Origin: Acidobacteriota bacterium
GTDB lineage: Bacteria; Acidobacteriota; Blastocatellia; Pyrinomonadales; Pyrinomonadaceae
Direction: 5' to 3'
Assembly (NCBI GenBank): GCA_020199835.1
Contig: JAIVJV010000005.1
Coordinates: 92,746-156,745, forward strand
Length of the DNA: 64,000 bases
A program made the translations under genes and the position numbers. Below the pieces are notes generated by a model, which was not told the origin of the DNA, did not search any database, and saw only the letters and a program-made list of their open reading frames with translations. Each line of letters starts with the position of its first letter. Within the stretch, counting starts at the first letter, position 1. Positions 32,946 through 41,892 of the stretch are shown here, piece by piece.

Positions 32946-35432
32946 ATGCAGACGATAATCATCGCCACAGGCATTGAGTGTAGTTACCCGAAGGTCCAGG
33001 GCGGCAAGCGCCGTGACCAGCTTGAAGAGACACAACACTACCAGCGCTGGCGTGAAGATCTGGAGTTGTGTAAAGAAATCGGCGCCCGGTTTATCCGGTA
33101 TGGACCTCCCTATTACAAGATTCACATTGCTCCACATAAGTACGACTGGTCATTCACAGATGAAGTCTTACCAGTAATACGCGACCTGGATCTGATTCCG
33201 ATCATCGATCTTTGCCATTTCGGTGTTCCCGATTGGGCCGGAGATTTTCAAAACAATGACTGGTCCTTCCTATTTGCAGATTATGCTGAAGAGTTCGCGC
33301 GACGCTACCCATGGATTACTTATTACACACCAGTTAACGAGATTCTTGTCTGCGCACGCTTTAGTGCGTTGGATGGAATCTGGAATGAGCAGTTGAAGAG
33401 CGACCGTGCGATGGTTAGAGCACACGGCAACATGTGCAGCGCGACGCTTCACGCTATCGAACACATCTTGAAAGTGCGACCCGATGCTGTCTTCTTCCAG
33501 AGTGAAACGGCTGAAGTGTTCCTGGAGCAATGGCCGGCAACGCGTCGCGATGTGCAATTCAAGAATGCGTTACGTTTTATCACCTTTGATTTCTTGTATG
33601 GACACGAAGTCAATGGCGACGTCCTGATGTTTCTGATGGACAACGGCGTCTCACGCGAAGACTATCGCTCGACTTTGGAATATGGTCGAAGATTTGGGCC
33701 GCACTGTGTTATGGGCCTCGACTATTACGCGCAGAACGAACGAATCGTTGAGCCCGACGGCGCCGACCGCGCGGTCGGACCGTTGCTCGGATGGCATACG
33801 ATCGCCAACCAATATTATCAACGCTATCGAAAACCGATAATGCTGACGGAGACGAATATTGCGGATCCCGAACGTGCGCCGGAATGGCTTTGGAATATAT
33901 GGCATAACCAGGAATGTCTCAGAGCTGAAGGTGTGCCGGTCATTGGTTATACCTGGTACAGCTTCCAGGATCAGGTGGATTGGGACATTCAATTAAGAGA
34001 GATACGAGGGCAAGTTACTCCCAATGGCCTGTTTACACTGGAACGAAAGCGACATCCGGTAGCAACGGCATTTCACGATCTATGCAAGCGGTACGGCAAC
34101 TTGCCGGTGGTTGAGTCGTTCCCGGTAGGCGCCATGCGAGAACTCCCCTCTAATTCCAGTAGAGGAAAAGATGCAAACCCAGGTGAGTTAGGACCTGTGA
34201 TGAACGAAACACCGCCTGCCACTGTAGCTATCGCGCATACAAAAGAGAAGCACCGCTCGACGACTCGAGTATATGGCCTCGTGAAAGAGGCTATCGAACA
34301 TCTCGGCGGCATGCAGCGGTTCGTTCAGCCTGGTCAGACCGTACTAATTAAACCGAATCAGACGGTCTTCTATTCTGCAGAGGAGGGCTGCACGACTGAT
34401 CCGTTGGTAGTTGGCGCTCTGATCCGGCTCGCGAAAGAGGCCGGTGCGGCCAAAGTGCAGGTTGCTGAATCGAGTGGGGGTACTTTTTCGTCAATGCAGG
34501 TCATGAGCATTACCGGCATGTTGGCGGTGGCAGAAAAAGAGGGTGCTGAGGTGATGGATTTAGGCAGCGATACAACTCCAAATCGGACTGTCGCTGTGCC
34601 CGAAGGGCGCGTCATCAAATCGGTGCCATTGCCTGAGCCGCTGCTTGATGCCGACGTAATCATCGATGTTCCCAAGGCCAAAAATCACCATATCGAACCA
34701 ATTACTGGTGCATTAAAGAACTGGATTGGCGTGGTCAACCAGAAGTGGCGAAATGACAACCACGGTGATGAAGATCACATTCCTCGTTTCATGGACATTA
34801 TGACTGTTTGTCGTCCCGCGCTTTGTGTGGTCGATGCGCTTATCGCAGGCGAAGGAGATGGTCCAGTTGCCAATCAGCCGCATTGGGTCGGCTGCATTCT
34901 GGCCTCAACGGATCCTGTCGCAACTGACGTCGCTATTTGCCGATTGTTGGGCCATGACTGGCAAAAACTGAATTTTGCAAAAGAGGCCGAAGCGCGGGAT
35001 CTCGGCCGGCGAGAACCGATTAAGTTCGTAGGCGTTCCGCTTGAGGAGGTCGCAATTAAAGCATGGCGGGGACATGATGACTTCTCATATTTGCGGGAAG
35101 GACCGTACGTCGTTTTCGATGATGCGGCCAAGCCGCAGTACAAAAACGATACGCGGGTTTACTTCGTCCCCGGTCATCCGGTGCTACAGACAGCATTACC
35201 GCAGTTGATGAAGGGTCTGGGCGTCTCGTTGCCCGGCCAGGCTACGGTGCAATGGCAACAGTTTGAACGATGGGGCATGCACAATCTTGAGTATGGTTCT
35301 TCACAGCGAAAGGCGATAACGGTGAGTAAGCCTATAGCGGTGATTGGCATCGCGACTACAGGACTGACGCTCATCGCGATGCTGGTAAACAGGCTGGCGC
35401 GGAAAGGGAAACATAATGTTGGGCCTGGGTAA
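32946..35432 (+). CDS. Fusion protein: GH1-like glycosidase domain plus DUF362 domain
   Basis: 828 residues, starting three bases after the VKOR-like gene. Residues about 1-380 form a GH1-like barrel: GIECSYPKV, acid/base Glu in YYTPVNEILVCARF, nucleophile Glu in KPIMLTETNIADPE, then GYTWYSFQDQVDWD. A linker rich in Ser/Pro follows. Residues about 420-770 are DUF362: VLIKPNQTVFYSAEEGCTTD, DVIIDVPKAKNHH, GALKNWIGVVNQKWR, STDPVATDVAICRLLG. A C-terminal hydrophobic helix (VIGIATTGLTLIAMLVN) anchors it. DUF362 in other proteins is coupled to iron-sulfur centres, but no Cys cluster is seen here. I know of no standard protein with this architecture. Confidence 0.8.
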   Translation: MQTIIIATGIECSYPKVQGGKRRDQLEETQHYQRWREDLELCKEIGARFIRYGPPYYKIHIAPHKYDWSFTDEVLPVIRDLDLIPIIDLCHFGVPDWAGDFQNNDWSFLFADYAEEFARRYPWITYYTPVNEILVCARFSALDGIWNEQLKSDRAMVRAHGNMCSATLHAIEHILKVRPDAVFFQSETAEVFLEQWPATRRDVQFKNALRFITFDFLYGHEVNGDVLMFLMDNGVSREDYRSTLEYGRRFGPHCVMGLDYYAQNERIVEPDGADRAVGPLLGWHTIANQYYQRYRKPIMLTETNIADPERAPEWLWNIWHNQECLRAEGVPVIGYTWYSFQDQVDWDIQLREIRGQVTPNGLFTLERKRHPVATAFHDLCKRYGNLPVVESFPVGAMRELPSNSSRGKDANPGELGPVMNETPPATVAIAHTKEKHRSTTRVYGLVKEAIEHLGGMQRFVQPGQTVLIKPNQTVFYSAEEGCTTDPLVVGALIRLAKEAGAAKVQVAESSGGTFSSMQVMSITGMLAVAEKEGAEVMDLGSDTTPNRTVAVPEGRVIKSVPLPEPLLDADVIIDVPKAKNHHIEPITGALKNWIGVVNQKWRNDNHGDEDHIPRFMDIMTVCRPALCVVDALIAGEGDGPVANQPHWVGCILASTDPVATDVAICRLLGHDWQKLNFAKEAEARDLGRREPIKFVGVPLEEVAIKAWRGHDDFSYLREGPYVVFDDAAKPQYKNDTRVYFVPGHPVLQTALPQLMKGLGVSLPGQATVQWQQFERWGMHNLEYGSSQRKAITVSKPIAVIGIATTGLTLIAMLVNRLARKGKHNVGPG

Positions 35433-36330
35433 ACCGAAGCACGTAACTGAAAGAGACGCGGAGGGTGAGACTGAGCGCGTTTATCATGAAATCAAGCAAA
35501 CGCTGCGTGTTAGTGGCGTCAATTTGAACTTTCGCACTTGGGCCAGCTACGAGAAGTTTTTACCGTTGATGTGGGATGCGATGCGTCCGGTAGTCGAAAC
35601 GCGTGCTTTCGAAGATGCCGCGGATGAGTTGCGGGCGCAAGCCGTCGTTGCCGCGGAAGGACTCGGCGCACTCGATGTTGCAGACCGCGTTCGATTAGGT
35701 GAAAGCCAGAAATATCAAATTCAAGCTGCGCTCGATCTTTACCACTACATCAATCCGAAGCTGCTGGTGTTCACTTCAGCGGTGAAGCTTGCTCTCGAGA
35801 GATCACAGACCAATTCGGCGCAAAGAGAGGAACGCGAAGTTGAGTTGATTGAACGCGGCATACCGGCGGGAGTGTATCCGATGGAGATGATATCGGCGGA
35901 ACCGGAAGACGAACGCTTAGCTAAACTCTTTGAAGACATAAAGCAAACGTTATCACTCTCCTCCATCAACAGTGATTACCGAACGCTCGGGTTGTGGCCA
36001 GATTATTTGACGGCGAGTTGGCAGCAGCTAAAGCCAATTACTCAGCAGAAGGAGTATCAGAAAGCGTCAGATGAGTTGCGTGCTCTCGGAGTCAACCTGG
36101 CGGCCTCGTTTGTCACTTCAATTCCACTCTCGCGCGAAGCCGTCGAAGAAGCCGGAGAGAACTCAGCGGAGATACTTCAGACAACCGAAAACTTCGAGCG
36201 ACTCTTGCCTTCTTTGATCATCAACGTCTCCCTGCTTTCACTTGACTGGAAGACGCCTGAGCAACTGCGGAAATCTCCATTCCCGGCGGCGGCGCGCGTA
36301 AATGTCCGAGCAGCGAGAGGAGCGTCGTAA
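35416..36330 (+). CDS. DehI-like halocarboxylic acid dehalogenase
   Basis: 304 residues made of two similar halves (EIKQTLRVSGVNLNFRTWAS near 30, and DIKQTLSLSSINSDYRTLGL near 180), the pseudo-dimer layout of group I 2-haloacid dehalogenase DehI. DehI hydrolyses both D- and L-2-haloacids. It overlaps the fusion gene by 17 bases and the next hydrolase by one. Catalytic Asp and Asn positions could not be checked without alignment, so a non-dehalogenating relative is possible. Confidence 0.78.
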   Translation: MLGLGKPKHVTERDAEGETERVYHEIKQTLRVSGVNLNFRTWASYEKFLPLMWDAMRPVVETRAFEDAADELRAQAVVAAEGLGALDVADRVRLGESQKYQIQAALDLYHYINPKLLVFTSAVKLALERSQTNSAQREEREVELIERGIPAGVYPMEMISAEPEDERLAKLFEDIKQTLSLSSINSDYRTLGLWPDYLTASWQQLKPITQQKEYQKASDELRALGVNLAASFVTSIPLSREAVEEAGENSAEILQTTENFERLLPSLIINVSLLSLDWKTPEQLRKSPFPAAARVNVRAARGAS

Positions 36331-37166
36331 TGAACTGGCGAGACTTTCAAACAATGCAGCGAGTCGCGGAAATTGATGAACGATTTGTCAGTTACCTTGA
36401 TGATGGAGCGGGTGAACCGGTGATCTTGCTTCATGGCATCCCGACGTGGGGTTATCTGTGGCATCAATTGATTCCGGAGCTTGTGAAGGCGAATCGAGTG
36501 CTCGCTCCTGATTTAATCGGCTTTGGATATTCGGATAAATCCGACAGCTTTGATCGCTCGATCGCGCGTCAGGCTGAACTCATCAACGACTGGATGGACA
36601 CAATCGGGGTTCAACGTGCCCATATCGTGGCGCACGATATTGGAGGAGGTGTTGCTTTGCGATTAGCGACACTGTTCCCGAAGCGCGTGATGAGCCTTTG
36701 CGTCATGAACACAGTTTGCTACGACTCCTGGCCCATCGAAGCAATGCTCCAATTTGGTCACCCGGAAACAAGGACGAAGCTCTCGGCTGCGACCGCGATG
36801 AGCCTTCTGAAGCGCGCGTTAAAGCAGGGTTTTGCATCATCGGTTGATGATTATCTAATCGAAAGTCTACTCGCGCCCTACACGACAGAGGTAGGCAAAC
36901 TCTCGTTGATTCGCAACGCAGCGGCGCTGAACACAAACCTAACAACGGAAATCACGTCACTGCTTCCGAAAATTAACGTGCCAACCTTGGTTATCTGGGG
37001 CGAAGACGATGAGTTTCAGTTGCTGAAATACGCACGGCGTTTAGTATCAGATATTCCAAATGCAGTTTTGGTGCGCGTGAAGGACGCTCGGCATTTTGTG
37101 ATGCTGGATCGTCCTGGTGAAGTCGCGAGGCACGTCTCGCATTTTCTAACACAGGAGTTGCACTGA
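36330..37166 (+). CDS. Alpha/beta hydrolase with Asp nucleophile (haloalkane dehalogenase / epoxide hydrolase type)
   Basis: 278 residues. The oxyanion motif is LLHGIPTWGYLWHQL, the nucleophile elbow VAHDIGGGVALRL with Asp, the acid is in LVIWGEDDEFQ and the base His in KDARHFVMLDRP. Asp at the elbow separates it from serine esterases. Haloalkane dehalogenases usually have Trp after that Asp; here it is Ile, which weakens that reading. It overlaps DehI by one base (TAATG), and together the two would suit removal of halogen from an alkyl halide and then a haloacid. Confidence 0.8.
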   Translation: MNWRDFQTMQRVAEIDERFVSYLDDGAGEPVILLHGIPTWGYLWHQLIPELVKANRVLAPDLIGFGYSDKSDSFDRSIARQAELINDWMDTIGVQRAHIVAHDIGGGVALRLATLFPKRVMSLCVMNTVCYDSWPIEAMLQFGHPETRTKLSAATAMSLLKRALKQGFASSVDDYLIESLLAPYTTEVGKLSLIRNAAALNTNLTTEITSLLPKINVPTLVIWGEDDEFQLLKYARRLVSDIPNAVLVRVKDARHFVMLDRPGEVARHVSHFLTQELH

Positions 37167-37250
37167 AAATCAGAATCAGGTGACTAGCAAGTGCCTCTGC
37201 ATTTAACGGCTTGTCCTATCGGACGCCGCAATTGAGGAAGGAGACTAAGA

Positions 37251-37589
37251 ATGGTTGCGACGATCACAAGGAAAGAGTTGAGAGAAAAAATTGAGCGAGG
37301 TGACAAGTTTCAACTCGTAGAGACGTTGCCGCGAACCGCTTACGATCACGCACACTTGCCAGGAGCGATCAATCTGCCACCGGATCAAGTAAAAGAGCTT
37401 GCACCGAACCTTTTGCCGGACAAATCGGCGGATATAGTTGTTTATTGCTCCTCGCCTACCTGACATGCCTCTGACAACGCTGCCCGTGAATTGGCAGCTA
37501 TGGGTTACACGAATGTTCGAGACTACGCGGAAGGGAAATTGGACTGGGTTGATGCCGGGCTGCCGACGGAGTCCCCTCATCAGCACTAA
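37251..37589 (+). CDS. Selenoprotein: Sec-containing rhodanese-like protein
   Basis: The ATG at 37251 has GGAGAC upstream. The frame passes a TGA at 37461-37463 (Sec71) and ends at TAA 37587, 112 residues, a single rhodanese domain. Before the TGA stand AYDHAHLPGAINLPP and VVYCSSPT, after it HASDNAARELAAMGYTNV and KLDWVDAGLP, all in the expected order. Sec replaces the second Cys of the usual YCxSPTCHAS block. A SECIS-like hairpin follows. Its place between the hydrolases and ArsM suggests sulfur or selenium transfer or thiol oxidation, not proven. Confidence 0.9.
37479..37498 (+). other. SECIS-like hairpin in the rhodanese gene
   Basis: GCTGCC and GGCAGC form a perfect 6-bp stem around an 8-base loop starting CG. 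The loop begins 22 bases after the TGA. Confidence 0.7.
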
Positions 37590-37673
37590 GTTTCGGTAAT
37601 TTCGCTTACACTCATCGACATCGGATTTTTGGTATCCAAGTCGACATCTTTTGTGAGCAACATCTGAAGACCT

Positions 37674-38837
37674 ATGAAATCCGCTATCGATATTGAGCAA
37701 GTTGTCAACGCCAAATACGGATTAGCCGCGCAGCAACGCGAAGAGGCACTCTGTTGTCCGGTTGAGTACGACACGAGACTTCTTGATGTGATCCCTGATG
37801 AGATCCGGGAAAGAGATTACGGGTGCGGCAATCCCTCCAGTTTCGTCACAGAAGGCGATGTTGTGCTTGATCTAGGTTCCGGCGCCGGAAAGATCTGTTA
37901 CATCGCGGCGCAAATTGTGGGACCGCATGGACGCGTCATTGGTGTTGATGCAAATGACGAGATGCTGGCTGTCGCTGAGAAATACAGGATGGAAATCGGT
38001 CAGCGGCTTCGATACCATAATGTTGAGTTCCGCAAGGGTCGAATCCAGGATTTGCGTTTAGATTTAAGACTCGTCGATTCGTATCTTGCAACCAATCCAA
38101 TCGCTTCTGCCGCCGATCTCTCACGTTTCCAGTCGTATTGCACAGACATTAAGAAGCAGCAACCGATGATCGAAGATGAATCGATCGATCTTGTTCTCTC
38201 AAATTGCGTTTTGAATCTTGTGCGGCCGGAAGATAAGGAACAACTCTTCGGCGAAATGTTTCGCGTGCTGCGGCGCGGTGGGCGAGCAGCGATCAGCGAT
38301 ATAGTCAGCGATGAAGATGTTCCCGAAGCGCTACAGGGCGATGCTGAACTGTGGTCGGGTTGCATTGCTGGAGCTTATCGTGAAGATGCTTTTCTCGACG
38401 CATTCGATCGATCGGGCTTCTATGGAATGGAGATCGTCAAGCGAGATGAAAAGCCCTGGCGCACGATTCACGGCATTGAATTCAGGTCGATCACGGTCGT
38501 GGCGCACAAAGGAAAACAAGGACCATGCTGGGAAAGGAAGCAGGCCGTCGTTTATCGTGGCCCATGGCGCAAGGTTATTGACGATGATGGCCACGTGCTC
38601 GAGCGGGGCAAGAGAATGGCGGTCTGCGATAAAACATTTCAGCTTTACAAGCGTGAGCCTTATGCACAAGACATTATCGCCGTCGAACCGCTAGAACCGA
38701 TTTCGCATGAAGAGGCAACGGCGTTCGATTGCAAGCGCACGGCCTTTCGTCACCCGCGCGAAACAAAAGGAAAGGACTATCAGGTCACGGACCTGACCGG
38801 TTTGGCTTGTTGCGAGCCGGGAAGTGATTGTTGTTAG
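37674..38837 (+). CDS. arsM: ArsM-type arsenite methyltransferase (arsenosugar pathway)
   Basis: 387 residues. A SAM-binding Rossmann domain (VVLDLGSGAGKICYIAAQ, then RVIGVDANDEML) is preceded by a Cys pair (EEALCCPVEYD). DLVLSNCVLNLV and WSGCIAGAYRE carry the other cysteines expected in arsenite-binding positions, and a Cys-rich tail (LACCEPGSDCC) ends the protein. Length and layout are those of the larger ArsM variant that accompanies ArsS. It methylates As(III) using SAM and thiols, the first step toward arsenosugars. Confidence 0.87.
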   Translation: MKSAIDIEQVVNAKYGLAAQQREEALCCPVEYDTRLLDVIPDEIRERDYGCGNPSSFVTEGDVVLDLGSGAGKICYIAAQIVGPHGRVIGVDANDEMLAVAEKYRMEIGQRLRYHNVEFRKGRIQDLRLDLRLVDSYLATNPIASAADLSRFQSYCTDIKKQQPMIEDESIDLVLSNCVLNLVRPEDKEQLFGEMFRVLRRGGRAAISDIVSDEDVPEALQGDAELWSGCIAGAYREDAFLDAFDRSGFYGMEIVKRDEKPWRTIHGIEFRSITVVAHKGKQGPCWERKQAVVYRGPWRKVIDDDGHVLERGKRMAVCDKTFQLYKREPYAQDIIAVEPLEPISHEEATAFDCKRTAFRHPRETKGKDYQVTDLTGLACCEPGSDCC

Positions 38838-38849
38838 GAAGGGGAAATT

Positions 38850-38999
38850 ATGGCTTTACAAACCGGGGAACGCTATCGCTGTCCAGATTCGGACTGTGCT
38901 TGTGAAATAGAAGTGACGAAAGGAGCAGCGCCGGGAAAAGGCGGCGATCTAAACCCTCGCTGTTGTTGCGGGAAGGAAATGCAAAGGGTCGGCGGGTGA
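38850..38999 (+). CDS. Small Cys-rich protein (zinc-ribbon or metallothionein-like)
   Basis: 49 residues, AAGGGG before the ATG, 12 bases after arsM. It has six cysteines in two clusters: RCPDSDCACEIEV and PRCCCGKEM. I recognise it only as a conserved small companion with this spacing. It may bind As(III) or Zn and hand metal to the enzymes next to it. Confidence 0.75.
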   Translation: MALQTGERYRCPDSDCACEIEVTKGAAPGKGGDLNPRCCCGKEMQRVGG

Positions 39000-39214
39000 T
39001 GAATGCGGCCGGGCCTAAATTTATGACCCGTCGCTGAATCGCGAAGAGGCTTTGTAAACGAGCATTCAGAGCCCTTCGCCAAAAGGTGCTTTTCATTCTC
39101 ACCCGGCTGCGGGACGCGCGATTAATAGATGACGGCTCAGACTGGCGCACGGCTAGCTGTGCTTTGGTCTTGAAGTAGATGCCGTTGGTCCATCGCAGGA
39201 TCGCAGAATCAAAC

Positions 39215-40078
39215 ATGAACGTAAAGAGCTGGCTTGGCGCGGGATTCATTGCTGGAGCGTTTTGCGCGTTGTCATGGCTTGAGCGCCGACGGCCGCTTCG
39301 TCGGCGGATGGCTGAGTCTAAATTTAGGCGAGAGGTTCGTAACCTTTCAGTTGCCGCTGTTGGTGCAGGTGCTCTGATGTTAATGGAACGGCCGGCTATC
39401 CTCCCGCTCGCCCAATTCGTTGAAACTCATAATTTGGGCTTACTAAAACAGTTGCGATTGCCGCGTTGGGTAGAGCTTGCGCTCGCGGTAATACTGTTGG
39501 ACTACACGTTATACATTTGGCATTACCTGACGCATCGAGTGCCACTCCTCTGGCGATTTCACGTGACTCATCACGTCGATCTCGACCTCGATACTTCAAC
39601 GGCGCTACGCTTTCATTTCGGCGAGCTGGCTCTTTCAGTGCCATGGCGTGCTGCTCAGGTGATAGTGATCGGCATATCACCGATCGCATATTTGATTTGG
39701 CAGACTCTAGTATTTCCGTCGATCCTGTTTCATCACTCGAATGTAGAACTGCCGATTAGCATGGAACGATGGTTGAACCGCTTGATTGTTACGCCGCGGA
39801 TGCATGGCATCCATCATTCGATCATCGAAGAGGAAACGAACTCGAATTGGTCCAGCGGGTTGACCGTTTGGGACTGGTTGCATGGAACCCTTAAGTTGAA
39901 CGTGCCACAGGACCAGATCACAATTGGCGTTCCGGCATACCACGATCCGGAAGAAGTGAGATTTACTGACGTGCTGGCACTTCCGTTTCGTAAGCAACGT
40001 CCAAGCTGGACGTTTCCAGACGATGGTAAACCGGTGCGCGATATTTCAGACGTCCCGAAAACTCGTTTGCTCCCCTGA
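39215..40078 (+). CDS. Sterol desaturase / fatty acid hydroxylase superfamily membrane protein
   Basis: 287 residues from the ATG at 39215; an ATG at 39179 is possible but adds an untypical extension. The di-iron histidine boxes are HYLTH, HVTHH and MHGIHH. Three to four helices span the membrane. It inserts oxygen into a lipid-like substrate. Its place inside the arsenosugar cluster suggests a link with arsenolipids, which is inference. Confidence 0.85.
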   Translation: MNVKSWLGAGFIAGAFCALSWLERRRPLRRRMAESKFRREVRNLSVAAVGAGALMLMERPAILPLAQFVETHNLGLLKQLRLPRWVELALAVILLDYTLYIWHYLTHRVPLLWRFHVTHHVDLDLDTSTALRFHFGELALSVPWRAAQVIVIGISPIAYLIWQTLVFPSILFHHSNVELPISMERWLNRLIVTPRMHGIHHSIIEEETNSNWSSGLTVWDWLHGTLKLNVPQDQITIGVPAYHDPEEVRFTDVLALPFRKQRPSWTFPDDGKPVRDISDVPKTRLLP

Positions 40079-40097
40079 AAGCACTTAGATTTCAGTC

Positions 40098-40859
40098 ATG
40101 GTTTTAGCCGATGAAGGTCAATCTGTTGCGATTTCGATCATCGTTCCAACGCTCAACGAGGAGAATTCAATAACTCAGACCCTCAGCGCGCTGGCGCGGC
40201 TGGATGGGTCCGTTGAAGTAGTGGTTGTCGATGGCGGCAGTGATGATGAAACAGGGCAGCTTGTTCGCGCGTGCGGAGTGAGGCTCATCGAGTCTGAGCG
40301 TGGGCGTGGTGCGCAGATGCATGCCGGCGCACTAGCAACCCGCGGATCAGTGTTTTGGTTTCTCCATGCGGACACTAGTCCTCCGGCCGACGCGATAAAA
40401 CATATTCTGGAGTCGTTACGCGATCCTCGCGTTGTTGGCGGCAATTTCAACGTGAGTTTCGATAGCAACCGGTTTTCGGCGCTGTACCTTACCTGGTTAT
40501 ATCGTCGATTGCGAAGTGTGGGACTTTGTTATGGTGATTCAGCAATCTTCGTTACGCGTGAAGCATACGAACGAACCGGTGGCTTTAAGTCGCTTCCGAT
40601 ATTTGAGGACTTGGACTTCCTTCGGCGTCTAAAAAGGAGGGGAAAATTCGTTCATCTTTCCTCAACTGTTATTACGTCGGGACGCCGGTTTGAAGGAGGC
40701 ACGTTTGTGGGTACCTTCATGCGTTGGACCGCGCTGCAACTGCTGTATTGGTTAGGTGTGAATCCTGGCCGTCTGGGGGCGTTCTATCTGCCGATTCGAG
40801 AGGGTGGCGACAGATTGAGCGGGCTAACGCGCGATAGTTCCAATCGCGCAGAGACTTAA
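40098..40859 (+). CDS. TIGR04283-type glycosyltransferase (arsenosugar-associated)
   Basis: 253 residues, GT-A fold, family 2. SIIVPTLNEENSITQTLSAL opens it, then VVDGGSDDET and the FLHADTSPP metal-site segment, and SAIFVTREAYERTGGF. This family was named as rSAM/selenodomain-associated transferase 2 and co-occurs with ArsS. It probably adds a sugar in arsenosugar assembly. Confidence 0.87.
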   Translation: MVLADEGQSVAISIIVPTLNEENSITQTLSALARLDGSVEVVVVDGGSDDETGQLVRACGVRLIESERGRGAQMHAGALATRGSVFWFLHADTSPPADAIKHILESLRDPRVVGGNFNVSFDSNRFSALYLTWLYRRLRSVGLCYGDSAIFVTREAYERTGGFKSLPIFEDLDFLRRLKRRGKFVHLSSTVITSGRRFEGGTFVGTFMRWTALQLLYWLGVNPGRLGAFYLPIREGGDRLSGLTRDSSNRAET

Positions 40860-41542
40860 GACGGCGGTAAAGCATGAATCTGAAACCACCGATAAGTATT
40901 CGGCGCCCGTTTCAATAGCATCGGGTCATCGGTAAACATTCGCCGGCGTAAGAGATAAAGATCGGCCGGAGTATCTACGTCATACCACATCGGCAGCGTG
41001 TGTAGACGGAGGTTCAAGGCGGTAGCGTGGCCTACTGTTTGTTCATACGTAAAGGGTGTACCCCAGTCGATGTTCTGGAATAAGCCGGCCATTGCGCTAT
41101 TCATGCCGACAAGGTAATAACCGCCGTCAGTGGTTGGACCAAGTGTGACATCAGCGTGGCCGGAAGCAAGAACTTCTAACGCCTGTTTTATGAAAGTAGC
41201 AGGTAGAGTTGGGCTGTCGGCGCCGACAATAACAACGGGGCCGTATCCGAGAATTGAAAGGTGGTTCGCAACTGAATCAAGACGTTCGCCGAGGTCATGC
41301 CCTCTCTGTTCGAACCACAGCAGGTCGGATGGGAGTATTCGTTCGAGATCCTCGCGTGCATTGGCCGGGGCATAAGCAATGACTAGAGTGTCCACTATTT
41401 GGCGGAGGTTGAGAACGGCATCACAAATGAAGCAGCCCGCAAGCGTAGCAGCCTGGGAGTACGTAAGGGGAGGCACGAGCCGAGTTTTAACAACACCTGC
41501 ACGTGGAGCTTTAGCCATCACTACCACAATTGGTCGCGGCAT
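40856..41542 (-). CDS. TIGR04282-type glycosyltransferase (DUF2064, arsenosugar-associated)
   Basis: 228 residues from the ATG at 41542. IVVVMAKAPRAGVVKTRL is the opening nucleotide-binding motif, VVIVGADSPTLP the acid segment and LGPTTDGGYYLVGM the substrate segment. This is the rSAM/selenodomain-associated transferase 1 family. It faces its partner transferase, overlapping by four bases, so the two genes end on each other. It diverges from the 41563 gene with only 20 bases between. Confidence 0.87.
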   Translation of the reverse strand: MPRPIVVVMAKAPRAGVVKTRLVPPLTYSQAATLAGCFICDAVLNLRQIVDTLVIAYAPANAREDLERILPSDLLWFEQRGHDLGERLDSVANHLSILGYGPVVIVGADSPTLPATFIKQALEVLASGHADVTLGPTTDGGYYLVGMNSAMAGLFQNIDWGTPFTYEQTVGHATALNLRLHTLPMWYDVDTPADLYLLRRRMFTDDPMLLKRAPNTYRWFQIHALPPS

Positions 41543-41562
41543 AGAAACGGGAGTATCGCACA

Positions 41563-41892
41563 ATGGCCTATTACGAAGAAGATGACCTGCAACGTTTCGC
41601 GGAGATCGGGAAGCATCGACCAGATCTCTTCGAGAAGTTTATGGCCTGGTATCAGGCATGCCAGGAAGAGGGCGCTCTCTCCAGGCGTGAGAAGGCCCTT
41701 ATTGGTCTTGCAGTTGCGCACGCATTGCAATGTCCTTATTGCATCGATGCATTCTCACAATCGTGTCTGGAGGCGGGATCGAACATGGACCAGATGACGG
41801 AAGCGATTCACATGTCGTCGGCGATTCGCGGAGGGGCTGCGCTCATTCATGGCTTACAGTCCCATAACTCCGTAAACAAGGTATCAATGTGA
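41563..41892 (+). CDS. Carboxymuconolactone-decarboxylase-like protein of the arsenosugar cluster
   Basis: 109 residues of one AhpD/CMD fold: AHALQCPYCIDAFSQSCLEAG holds the CxxC, and the helix AIRGGAALIHGLQ ends it. It overlaps arsS by one base. Members next to ArsS are described as arsenosugar-biosynthesis-associated peroxidase-like proteins. Both active-site positions are Cys here, in contrast with the Sec version at 43778. Confidence 0.87.
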   Translation: MAYYEEDDLQRFAEIGKHRPDLFEKFMAWYQACQEEGALSRREKALIGLAVAHALQCPYCIDAFSQSCLEAGSNMDQMTEAIHMSSAIRGGAALIHGLQSHNSVNKVSM

